This document shows positions 44,728 through 56,300 of a DNA stretch of 64,000 nt, one piece after another; position 1 is the first letter of the stretch, and every line of letters starts with the position of its first letter. The notes under the pieces are model-generated. The model was not told the DNA's origin and did not search any database. It worked only from the letters and a program-made list of their open reading frames with translations. The position numbers and the translations under genes are program-made. This stretch comes from Fasciola hepatica. Its lineage: Eukaryota; Platyhelminthes; Trematoda; Plagiorchiida; Fasciolidae. Location: NCBI GenBank assembly GCA_948099385.1, contig CANUEZ040000020.1, forward strand, positions 11,921,501 through 11,985,500, read 5' to 3'.

Positions 44728-45939
44728 ATGTCTAAGTCTGTATTTAGAGGTTACTATCCGCCTGGTGCAAAACGAACCATTCGGGCCTCCAGAGTAAAAA
44801 GCAACACAAAAGCCGACATGCCGGCAGATGTCAATACATGTTCTGTATCACTGATCGATATACACAGCGGAGCCAAAAATAAAGTCAATGATTTGGAACA
44901 GAAGATAAACGACTTATATGATAAATGGCAATCGATTGAGTGTGCAATATCAAAGATTTCTCCACTGACAATCATTGCTGAACCAATAGATCAAGCTGAC
45001 CCCAAAATCTTTTCCAAAGCCGCTCGTTATATAGATGCATAGCCTCGGAAACTCACAGGAGGATAAAGAACGCTAACCATGCTTTAGTGTTAAACGTCCC
45101 GGACAGACTGCCAACGCAGTCTAGTAAAGCCACGATACTGAATGCATGCAACATGGCTCATCACGTGCCGTTGTACTTGGCTGCGGAAACGGTCACCACG
45201 ATACCCCTACCCTTTGCTCTTTCAGTTTTTCAACCAATTAGCAACCCTTGAGTTCGTCAGTAACTGTCAAAGGATTGTTGCAGCTACGTCATTTAAAAAC
45301 ATCAAAATGCACAGTGATAAATCGCCTCTACAAAGAAAGATGTTCCACATGCAGGAAGGCCAACCAGAGCCTTCCACTGACCCTGATCAAACGGGACCCG
45401 TAGATGCATCACCACACCTTCCTATGAACAGGGCTTCAGCCAGAACACCTACTACGCCTGTGGCCCCTTCGGCATCAGTGGACCTTCATCAGTCTAGTCC
45501 CCAGGATCACACGCAAGTTTCGTGCAATTTATCCCAGAGCGCGGCACGGTCTTCTTCCGACAAGCTGAAAAGGCCATCACAAAACGTTCATGTAAAACCC
45601 ATCAGGCTAAGGTTAACTGTGGCGAAAACCCAGGGTAGCAGATGTGCAGTGAGAAATGCATCGGCATTACCATCGGTGCACATGAAGCCAGCAGAGACCG
45701 TAGACTTAGACATATCGCCGTATGTGTCGCCGACCCAACCACAAGGAAAAAGCCGCCAACTTGCCTCCCCACCTACCACGTCCGCTAGAATAAATAGCAA
45801 AGACCAACCTTACCAAACTCACAATCCCACATTTTCGGGGTCTTCCACAAATCTACCCATAAGTTCTCCATCCCCGTTCAGTCAAAAGACAACTGATCTA
45901 CCAGCGACTTCAGCCTTACAGCCTATTACGTCCACCTGA
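44728..45939 (+). pseudogene. F1 ORF1, RNA-binding type
   Basis: The first frame has a short basic start, then a helical heptad-like stretch (VNDLEQKINDLYDKWQSIE) that suggests a coiled coil. After a frame change, LNVPDRLPTQSSK-like sequence and CTWLRKRSPRYPYPLLFQF, then AATSFKNIKMHSDKSPLQR, resemble the RRM-like core of CR1-type ORF1. A long Pro/Ser/Thr-rich tail follows. At least one frameshift lies between 45043 and 45180. Confidence 0.65.
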
Positions 45940-46437
45940 AAGCCTCATGGTATGACTGCGACAATACTGCCGCCGCATATATCTGGAGCTATGGTGACCA
46001 AGCCCGGTAAGCACTGCTCAACAGGCATGCAACCAACTAACCCCCTAGCCACTATCAACGGCTGCCACCCCTCCCCCAAGTCAGCTACCAGGTCGTTACC
46101 CCACTTCACGGTCCTCCCTATTCAGAACCCAGCTGTGGAGTTCAGGCGGGCATCGGGCCCTACAGCCACAACACAGTCGCCTCGCCTCAGCTCCCTCTGA
46201 CTAACAAACCTGTAACCCCTAGGAGCCTACAAACCTCTTTCACTTTGGAGGCTCTGTCGATCCCACTAACGCCAAACCATCCTCAGATAATGTATGGCAT
46301 GCCCCCACCATTCCTTAGACCCCCTCTCCAAAGGACAAATCCTCTAAATCCCTACGATAATGGCCTGCCAAATGGAAGGCCATTGTTTCCTCAGGCACAT
46401 TCCACCACCGTCTGTGTCCTACCTTTGACAATGTTAC

Positions 46438-47244
46438 GTGGCAAAGTTGCCGGTCGCCCATTCATTAACCCTACCTTCGTGTGAAAATCTGTATCCCAAA
46501 CCGGGGCTGTTAACGGACTACACTGTTATGCAGTCTTGTATCTTCAACCCTGCTCGGACAAATGGAAAAGTCATTATATCAGACACTTCCGACATCCCGC
46601 ACCTATTAAGGGGTTCATCTGCATCGGATCCTAGCACCGCCCGATACCATAACGTCACCAGAGCTTCTCTTTCCAACATCGCGCCACACTACGAAACAGC
46701 TCGCAGACCAAACCCTCCAATTCACGGTTGCGATTTGCCACCCGCATATGGACCTTCGAGTCAGACCAGGAATCTAGACTATTCCGCACCACACAACCTA
46801 CTTGACCAACCGAATTCCCCAAAACTAAATACCAATAACGGTATCTCTTTGGTTCTTTTTAATAGCCGATCCATCATAAGCAAAATTCGGTACTTACGAG
46901 TAAATAGGGAAACTAGACGCGGTGGAGGTTGTTTGGCATTTGTCAAGCAGACCTTTAATGCAACAACAATTCATCACCCTCTACTCGACTCTATTCCCGA
47001 TTCAATTTGGCTAACTGTCCACATTCCTGGATCTCAACTTCATGTTGGATGTGCTTACTGTCCACCAAGCGAAAATTTCTCCGGACTTCCACGCCTAATC
47101 GATGCATTTGAATACTTATCCTTACTACCCTCAAGTATAAAGGTTATTGCTGGTAACTTTAACCTGCCTAAGATAGCTTGGCCATCTTCGTCTGCACCCG
47201 CTAACCTTTTACCATTTGTAACAAGTATTACTGTGGGAGGGTAG
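46438..47244 (+). pseudogene. F1 endonuclease, internally deleted
   Basis: SLVLFNSRSIISKIRYL (N-terminal Asn block) runs directly into NRETRRGGGCLAFVK; the stretch that should carry the catalytic Glu (SETW-like) is missing. SQLHVGCAYCPPSENFS and KVIAGNFNLPKIAWP follow, with the usual GDFN changed to GNFN. Both changes should destroy activity. The SDH block (GRDHNLVNCRI) appears in another frame near 47347. Confidence 0.75.
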
Positions 47245-47477
47245 GTACAGTATATTCGCTCTCCCACGAGAAAAAACAGCATTTTAGACCTCATTTTCAC
47301 CCATGGCGTCCCTCATATATTTATCTCAATCTCTCAGTTTGCCCGGTAGAGATCACAACCTGGTTAACTGTCGCATTCCCGCTCACCCACAGCCTACCTT
47401 GAAATCACACTGCATCAAGCCCTCTCCTCTCCCTGACCGGAAGGTTCTCTCTACTACCACTCGACAAGCTGATTGGA

Positions 47478-49133
47478 GTGAGTTTTTTCTCTCTCGTGGT
47501 CCACAACATGCCACTGATATTTTCTATTCACAGTTCTCCAGATGTTTTGACAAGATTACCTACCTCCCCCAGCAAAGGAATGATAGGAAATCCTATATCA
47601 CTTCTCTGCAAACAAAGTATGCCAAGCTCCAAAACATTCATGAAACTACACACGACTTTGCAATTCTTATTCCTTTTTCACCTCACTTCTACTATCCAGA
47701 AGCATGAAGAAACTACATTGCGTAACCAGGAAACAAAGGCTTTGCGACACCAAAATAGATCTCTCCGACTGTCATTATTGAATAGGACCAGGACCTATAA
47801 TACTCATGGGGCCATCCCGAACACTGTTTCAATGGACAGTGTATCCACCTCTACTCCCTTTTCTGTTGCAGAGGCCTTCAACTCATTCTTCGCCTCAACT
47901 ATGGCCCCTATTATTGATGTTGACCCTCCGCCTCTTCTCCTAGTCACCGCTTCAACTCTGTCCACGGTGGAATCTGACGCCTCAATTATCTCCCAATTAT
48001 TGACCACTTTCAAGCCATCATCTTACTTAGGACCTGAAGGCTTACCGCCCACTGCAATAGTTAAATGCGGACCTGACTTACCTTACTTACTACTGAAGGT
48101 ATTTACCCTATCAATGAACTCCGGTCTGGTGCCCACGAACTGGAAATGCTCAGTCATAATCCCGAACCACAAGAAAGGTCCACTGCATGAGATAACAAAC
48201 TACCGTCCCATTAACCACACACCTGTCCTCTCTCGGCTAATAGAAAAAATCGTAAAAGAACACATCTCCAAGCTCCTCTTTCAATTGGACGTTATTAATC
48301 CTCGACAACACGGTTTCTATCGGTCAAGATCCTGCGCAACCTGCCAACTCGATTTTTTGAATCTTGTCAGTGAAATGGCCCTTATAGTACTTTACTTGGA
48401 TATGTCAAAGGCGTTTGACCGCGTGCCACACCCACATCTTCTGGCCAAAATCCGATCCTTTGGCATTACTGACCCTTTACCATCTTGGAGCAATTCTTAC
48501 CTGTTTATTCGCTCTCAGGTTGTCTCAATAAACGGGCACTGTTCCAAACCTAAACCTGTTGCAAGCGGTGTTATAAAGGGTAGCTTCCTTGGCCCTCTTT
48601 CATTCCTCATGTATATGAATGACATATTCCCCTCAGTGAGCCATGGCACCCCATTTCTTTTCGCCGATGACTTTAAAACTGTCTACTTATTCAAGCCTGA
48701 ATGCATCGCTTCGGCTATCTTAAACATCTCTAAAGATGTATCTACGCCCTATAGATGGGGTTCAACTTGGCAGATGAATTTTTACGCTGACAAATGCCAG
48801 GTTCTTACATATAAATGCAAGCCACCCCCAGGATCATTAACCGTTTGTGGTTCAACCATTGTTAACAAGCAAGTCGTTCGAGACCTTGGCTTTAACTATT
48901 CCTACACCTTTAATTTCTCGGAATATTCGGCCCTCCAAGTCGCTAAGGCCAGAAGGTGCCCAGAGCTAATATTATGCTCCTTCCGACTTCGAGACTTTAT
49001 TCTTTTCCTTTATAAATCTCATGCCAGGCCTTTGTTAGAATATTGCCCACTGATCTTCTCTAGTATGCGGAAATCAGACAGAATTGGTATCGAATCAGTT
49101 CAACGTAGTTTTACTAAGCGACGGATTGGATAG
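47478..49133 (+). pseudogene. F1 reverse transcriptase, 551-codon open frame
   Basis: Within this frame I see SVAEAFNSFFAST, YLGPEGLPPTAIVK, WKCSVIIPNHKKGPLHEITNY, INPRQHGFYRSRSCATCQ, VLYLDMSKAFDRVPHPHLL, GVIKGSFLGPLSFLMYMND, FLFADDFKTVYLF (catalytic FADD) and FYADKCQVLTY. The GVPQGSxLGP block is altered (VIKGS). The frame is long but the protein lacks its tail, which lies in the next frame at 49200-49808. Called pseudogene because the endonuclease is broken. Confidence 0.85.
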
Positions 49134-49199
49134 AGCTCGCTCCTCACTTATAAAGAACCCTGCTTATTTTTTAAGCTAGACCATTTATGGCTTCGCCGT

Positions 49200-49808
49200 A
49201 TGAAACTGAATCTTATCTTTCTGTATGACGTCCTTCACAGCCCGACATATACTTCTAATCCACTGCACTTTGCGCCTGTTTCTAGCTATCCACTACGTTA
49301 TAGAATTCTTACCCGTTCAACCCCTATTACCAACACTAGCTTACGTTCACACTTCTTCATCACAGTGTACTCTCACTTATGGAATAAGTCACCGTTAGAA
49401 ATACGCAGTTCTACTTCCAGCTGTCGGTTTAGAAGTGCGTTGGATAAATTCCTCACGGTTACCCAAGCCTTACAGCTCTTAAATGTAGACATACCCGATA
49501 ACCAAGCCTATGAGAAGGGTCTAGACTTTTGGATCGCGCGAACACTGGCGGTCTATGACAAATGGAATCAAATAAACATCCTTAGTTTTTCTGCCTTCCG
49601 CAATCGAAAAACTAGTCCCAGAGTCACTGTCTATCATTGTTGCCTCTTTGTATCGATTCTCATTTATCCTCGGCTGGGAGCATCCCAGACTGCGCTCCTC
49701 TACTTTTTCTCTATTTCCAGACCTTCATTCGTGCGTACCTCTCTCTCGATGACTCTTAATACTCTGGAGACCACACCGGTCACTAACCTGGCCTACGCAT
49801 CTACCTGA
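49200..49808 (+). pseudogene. F1 ORF2 C-terminal region
   Basis: The frame reads KLNLIFLYDVLHSPTY, RSHFFITVYSHLWNKSPLEI and DNQAYEKGLDFW. F2 has KLNSVLLYKLLTK, RSKFFLPMYPRTWYKTPLHI and ESQAYEKGAD at the matching place, which shows this is conserved coding sequence of the family. About 65 bp with a stop separate it from the RT frame. Confidence 0.78.
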
Positions 49809-49948
49809 CCGTCGGCTATTCGTACGCTACCCAACCGATGCTTCCTTGGTTACGTTTCGGGATCCCCTGGTGCCTGGTCGCTTGATCGCGGACTACCTGA
49901 TACCTACGACCGTTTGGCCCCACCAAGAAAACTCATGCCAATCCCAAC

Positions 49949-50110
49949 GGTGCGAGGCGCGGTCGGATCCACCGCTTTGGCCGGTGCACATCGGGTATGA
50001 AGGCCGACTGCAACGATGTGTGGGCGCAACTAGGCTGGCGGATCGCACTTCCTGTCACCAGATCTGGTTTTCAGGTTAGGTGTCCAGCGCACGGCCAGCC
50101 TCACCCACTA
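49949..50110 (+). other. Conserved GC-rich block in the F1 3' region
   Basis: This 162-bp block aligns to 60740-60907 (minus) in F2. Shared strings include TTGGCCGGYGCACAT, GGCCGAC, CGATGTG and TCCAGCGCA, ending CACCCACTA. It lies about 140 bp after the coding end in F1. No protein reading is shared. Confidence 0.72.
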
Positions 50111-52156
50111 ACAAAAACAACGTCCCCTGCATCAAACTGCTGCCACCCCTTGCCTCCTCCAACGTTCCTGAACGAGGTTTACCATACACCCGGTCAAGTT
50201 CCAAATCAACATGTGCACATATACTTACTCGGCTCAGAAATGTAGCCTACTATTTGCGACTAAGGACATTTATATCCATCGACTTATCTTTTTTTTGTCT
50301 GAACTGATGCCACGTTTACCCTCATCCTAATATGTCCACTTACCGGAGTCTGTACCCCGAAACATGAAACGGTTTCACTGTTCAGATATCTTCATTATGA
50401 ACGTCTCAATTCCTGATATACTCTTGAAGAGACCATCTACCCACTTGGTAATTTGTAAGTCATTACCCCATTCATCTAAACAAAACCATCAATTATAGAT
50501 TTGTTTCTCACCTGCCAACAATTCCACACAAAACGAAATGGTCCTCCTCCTAGCGCTTCATCTGCGTGACACCAGCTCTATGTTCACTGTATCCTTCCGT
50601 TGCATCTCCTCTCACTTAGCCACTTGCATTTTATGACAGTTGCTTTTTCGATGAAGTATCCACAATCCAGGGCATAAATAGTTCGACTGCCTCCTTAGCT
50701 TTTCATGTCAGACTTCAGCATATCCAGCTACGCAATCACCTGCACTTCTTGAGAGCTGTTCATGTGTACTACTTTTATGCGACCGTATCAGTCCACTATA
50801 TGTCTACCTCCGGCATCCACTTTGTTACCAACTTCAGATGCTCTCAAGCTACTCATCAACGAACTCAGACAAATCCATAATTGTATCATCTTTCACTCAT
50901 CTATGAACCACTGCCGCTGCTCTGCTAAGATATCGTGGTCAGCCACCCGCACCACAATCCATAGAGTGCTTTTTCTCCATCTTTTGCTGAAAGTCGGCTA
51001 CCTGTTATTTAGGCTGCCGTTATTCTGTTTGTCTCCCCCTCCAAAGTCTCAGGTTGGACTTTCCTCAAGGTACTTAGTCACACGATTACCTACGCTTTCT
51101 GCAAGCTCCAATGATGTACTACCCCCAGTTTATTCCGTCAGATATTGAACATATAATCCACTAATATGTCCACTTCGTTGTAAATTTGTATTTCTCATCT
51201 GACAGTCTTAGAGTCACCCCCGATAAGCCAATAGTTGAGCACCGTTTCACCCGCCTATTACCTATTGCCATTTTTTCATCGGTCCTCCACGATTGGGCAT
51301 CTACGCCAAAGAACACTGCGAAAGCAATTTCTCCAAACCTTTGCTGGAAATGAACTATACGTATGCCAAGTTACTGGCGTTCCGATTGTTCCCCAAATGG
51401 CCCATGCCAAACTCTTACCGGCGCATTCCGTTAAGCGATTAGTCACGTGTTTTGACAGTATCGTTTATGCACCACCCCCATGCGACTTCATAAGATCATC
51501 GTATATCAACTCCTCTGCCAACCCTGTTGTCAACTTGTGTTCACTAATTAACCTGAAACGAACCCTTTGTTCGAATAGTGTTTCACTCACCTGTCAACCT
51601 TTGCCACTCTGCTTCATTAAAATTTCCAGGCTCGGGCGTCTACATCCACCTCTTTATGAGGGCGTCCTCCACAATCTCTTGATGAATAGTGACTACTAAT
51701 TCAGTGGTAAAACGGACTGTTTCATGTACGCAATTCCCCTCATCAGAAGACACCACAAATCCTTGGGTATTATATCTCTGCTATTTTCCGGGTCATCTGG
51801 GCTACTGGTTCAAGTGCATGTCCTTCACCACCAAAAATTCTCCAATTTTTCATTAGTATTCTTTCGAAGGTCTTTTCTGTCAGTTTGCTCACCCCTGCAA
51901 CTTTACATCGATGCTATCCAAAACACTGCGTTTTCACTTCATCCACACTTTACTTCATTACTTGTCTCGACCGTGGAGCCCATTTCACTCACTTCGAAGA
52001 GGCGCGTCCACCTGACCTTCAAACTCAAATTTGCCGGGCATTCGTTCGTGCGACAACTAAAACCTATACACTTTTGTGCTGCACTTACCCAAATGAACAT
52101 CCAAGGAACCGTTTTATGGCCTCACTTGTATCATATGATCGTGCAATCAAGCATGC
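50111..52156 (+). other. Pyrimidine-rich 3' untranslated region of F1
   Basis: About 2 kb of CT-rich sequence gives Ser/Pro/Leu-rich spurious frames but no recognisable domain. F2 has an even longer equivalent. Confidence 0.6.
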
Positions 52157-52172
52157 TTCGGGTGTCCCCGAA
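52157..52172 (+). promoter_or_regulatory. F-family 3' terminal stem-loop, F1 copy
   Basis: TTCGGG, loop TGTC, CCCGAA form a perfect 6-bp stem immediately before ATAAACCATT and (ATT)n. F2 keeps the stem with a changed loop (TTCGG, TCGTCT, CCGAA). It could be the 3' signal bound by the element RT. Confidence 0.6.
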
Positions 52173-52879
52173 ATAAACCATTATTATTGTTATTATTATT
52201 AGAATACGGTATAGAGCAAAGATGGAATCCGGCAATAGATAAAAGGGTTGAAGCCTCCGAATAAACCCGGCACTTAAAGTACGCTGGTGCGCTAGCAAAC
52301 ATATTGTCCTATGAGCTTAAGCGCTTTTGGCGTCAATATGGGGAACCACCGATCAGGAGGGTAGGTTGGCCGGCCTTTGGGATGTAAGGGACTTATAAAG
52401 AAGACCCTTCCAAATGTTCTACATGCTTTGTTAATATGAATACCTTCGACATTATTCTGTGAAGCTTGTCCATATGCAACACTGTTGAACTTTCGTTTGT
52501 TTTTGTGAGACATTTGAATTTGGCCTCGAACCATTTCTGTCTGCCGTGCTGGGACCACGAGACTTCGAGTCTTTGGATTTTACTGTTGAGTCTATTTGGT
52601 CGCATACCTGAGGCTTGTATAGGTTTGTGCTTTTAATATTTTCGATTTGGTACAGAAGAAATCACGAATCAGTCTTGTTCTGGATTCGGGGTTCGTATGA
52701 ACTGGCTACGCGCTTTTCGGTTTGCGATTATAGTGATCTACAGGCCGGTCATTAACGCCAGTTTGGGCTCTTCTGCAAGATTATTGTACTAAAGCTGGAA
52801 TACTGGATCCTTACTGGATCACAAGGTTCTGTCCTGCCGGCACGTGAAGAGAAGCCACAAGTTCCGCTGATTCGGCTTC

Positions 52880-53300
52880 CCTGTAGTAAAAGTCAACTTC
52901 GCTCAAGCTTTTACGGCCTACTAGCTCTGCACGTTTGCCACCGCATTAAGTTGACAGCCTACCACCCTCAAGCTAAAGGCACACTTGGACTTTTCTACCG
53001 GGAGGTAAAAGCTGCCATTCGCTCGGAAGATATCTCACTTTGGAGTGAAATACTGTCATTAGCACTCCTGAGTCCGCGTAGTTCCTTTGAGGAAGAATTT
53101 TATACGACGTCGGATGCACTGGTATTTGGCTGTGAGCTTCATCTGCCGGCAGGGCTATTGGCTACCCCACCAACCGTGGCTTTTGACTGCGGCAGTTACG
53201 CTCAGACCCGCAAGCAGCCAGCGCGAGTGCTCAAAGCCAGCGTAACAAGAGAAAAGCAGTCCGCAGGCTACTTTCCAGCTGCGACAAAAGGACGCAAGTG
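52880..53300 (+). pseudogene. Ty3/Gypsy integrase C-terminal fragment (G3)
   Basis: LTAYHPQAKGTLGLFYREVKAA is the block following the catalytic Glu region. LWSEILSLALLSPRSSFEEEF, the SDALVFGCELHLP block and a tail follow, as in Gypsy integrases (LPLVLLGIRT...ELVYGTxLRLP). Only this C-terminal part is left. Confidence 0.8.
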
Positions 53301-56300
53301 AGCTAGACAAACGCAGTTACTTTCATCCCCTTTCACATCACAGACAATATTATCTCGTTCGCATAAACTACTCTTACTAGACTTCTGGCTGTTTGTTTTA
53401 TAGCACCGAAATTCTGTCTCTTATCGGAGGCTCGCCTTTGTTTCGAGGGTTGATCGCTGAGACAGGATACGGTGTGACTGTATTCGGTAATCTTATTTTT
53501 CGTTTCATACATTTCACTATAGCTTGGCTGCACTCGTTGATTTATTATTCAATTCTGGAGCTTTGAAGCCCAGAAGGGACTCTAGCGGGGAATAGGGACT
53601 GTAAAATTACCGAATTTGTCGTGTGTAGTACAGTAGCCGTTCCGAATCGACTTTGTTCCGAATTGTGTCGAAACTAGTCGCTAAGCTCCGCTCAGCCTTT
53701 TTGTCGGTTAGATTTGACAAACTGGTGCTCACTTATTATTTCACCTTGAGGTGTTCGCTCACCTCCACGGCAGCCCTACACTGGCCCGTTCAGTATGATA
53801 AAACTGAGAGGCGAAAAGTTTGTCATAGACATAGCTGGACAACAGACACTTCAACCGTTATTCACCCCTTACCTGCGGCCATAGAATGGTCAACTTACAC
53901 CTGCTCAAGCAGCTCAGGCAACCACAACGGGCTATCTGCCCCTCACACGGCCTTCGACTTCACATATGGAGCAACCGAAAATTGGTCCTTTAAGCCTTTC
54001 AAAGGTGCCCGCAAAGCGAAGTAGCCCTCGTGGTACCTTCTGCGAAATCCCGTCGGCTTTGCTGATTTCTTTGCTGTTTTCAAAATCGCTTGCTAGTACT
54101 GAGTTGTGATATTCGCCATAGAGCTCCCTATCGGCAGGCCTGAGGAAGTACAGTCAGCGTTACCAGTCTTCATTTTGTTTCGGTCTTCCAGCGACTACAG
54201 TGACCCCGAAGATCTTTTGTGTTTTTCAATGTGGTCCAACATACGCCGGTACTCCTAGACGCCATTGCCTCCCGGTTTGCGTTGTCCTGCCAGGAGTATC
54301 TACGCAGTCACTTCAGCGTAATCCGAACTCTCGCGAACCACGGTGTACTTTCGAGGGGCTGAACACACACTGTTCTGTCAGCTTAGCGCTGGGGACGAGA
54401 ATTAAACATTTTTGGTGTACCTGAAGAGGCATTTTTAGCCTATCAGTGGTGTGAGACTCGTGGGTACCGAAATACTGCTGGACCGACGGACTCTGGGACT
54501 CGAGGTTGCAGATATTGTCAAACTCTCAGGAGCAGCCTTTGAACTTCACCAACAGCGTACCGAGGAAGTTACGGGGAGTCTCTGGATTAGCATTATACCC
54601 GGCCTGCCGCCAAAGTCAAGGCCCAACTCCGTCGGAACTCTAGCACAGATCCTCTGTAAACAGAATCACACCCGCCCAATCTTTCACCACCATACCGTTG
54701 AGCTGAAGGCTGATCACTGAGCACGGTTACCACTTGAATATTGCTCTTGCTCATGCTCTCAATCATGCTCTCAAATACACGCTGACCAATGACTCCACCA
54801 GTTGTCTTCGAGCTCTCGCGAGTCTTGGAAAATACAGCCCTAGTTAAAGTATTTGTATAGTGCTCAGCATTCGGATGACGCCCGGGTCGTTCACGTAGTA
54901 TGAAGGAACGAATAGCTCGTTTGGTAGGGGAACCGCGAGGTTAGGCCTAGTGACCTTTCAGCCTGTGGCAGACGATTCGTCTGTTATTACCTGTGGCACC
55001 CGATGGCTCACTGTGAACTTGGGACCTGAGAAGACGGTATCTATGGACAGTTACCCCTGCGGGCGTTCCCGCAAGTATGCTTGGAATCAATCTTCCACTG
55101 CCCTGTGAATTACTTGTATCTACGGGTATGTCGACAGACAATAAATTTACTGGGCCCGCCACTCAAACAGGTGCACAACGAATCACAGTTTTGCTTTTCA
55201 CCACTTGCCACGATTTTTAGTTTTCCCTTGTAAGACTCCCCACTGGGAAGGAATCGTTTGTGGAGGAAGATGAGGTGACCGGTTGTGCAGCACACCACAC
55301 TCTCAGGAACGGTCCGCCGGTCACTGCAAGACCTCCCCGAACGGCACTCGGCAACCCGCGTTGCACTTGAGGATTGGAGTCGCACGTCTCTCATATCGCT
55401 CGTAATGCCTCACACATTGTCTACCGGCTTACCCGCGGTTGCGGTGAAAAGCGCACCGCCAGGACAGAACCATACTTGACCCAAACAGTGATTGACCACA
55501 TTTCGAAACGGCCCTTGCACCCAACGGGTAATTGAGACTGCACAGGGAAAATTCCGTCAAGAAACCTAGGGGCGGCTATTGCAAAGCAACGTTTTTTTGG
55601 CCCCATCGTCATTTAAAGAAGGACTACACTATTTAAGTGCACAACTACTTTGACGAAGACGGAAAACCACCTGCTGGGAGCGGAAGGAATCGCTGTGAAC
55701 AGTCTGCCTCCCCTGACGTTGGCCAAAAAACCAAAACGAGTTGCTGTGTTCGTCTTGATAACAATGTTCCTCATTTTTACAGTGTTTACAAGTGCGGGAG
55801 ACGGTTCATTATCTCTAATATAGAGAGGCGAAATACAAAGCTAATATTATTTTCCCTCCAAGTACCCCACTTTTTGACTCATTTTAGCCCCCTTTCTATT
55901 CGCTAACTTAAATTCACGTCCCTCTACTCCACGATTTTTCAGTAGCGCCCATGATGCTTCCCTCCTACTGATCGGTTGCCCTGGCTGTCCACTGACTCCC
56001 AATGTCAGTCGGTCCCCTCATACCATAACCTATATTGGCAGCCTGGTTCCGTGCTTCCCAAACCATGCTACTTGGGCACCCAATAAAAAATAGACTTCCG
56101 TCAGACATCGCATTACGCTTGTTTCTACTCGAGTTGGTGGGTGGTCCGGTTTCCTCCAATGCACTTAAATTGCCCATCATATCTCGCGGGCCAAAGAAAA
56201 GCCTTTGTGCTGCTTTGCTTCTAGGTTATGCATGAAAGTCTATTGTTCGGTTCTTTCAGTAAAAGATTGGAACCTCTGGGGCTCGTTGTGAAGGGAAAAC

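Larger units (their letters stand above)
44728..52200 (+). mobile_element. CR1-like element F1, with very long 3' region
   Basis: ORF1 (44728-45939), endonuclease (46438-47244), RT (47478-49133) and a C-terminal frame (49200-49808) are followed by about 2.35 kb of non-coding, pyrimidine-rich sequence. This ends in a stem-loop, ATAAACCATT and (ATT)n at 52179-52200. The copy F2 at the right edge has the same layout, so the long tail belongs to the element. Confidence 0.82.
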
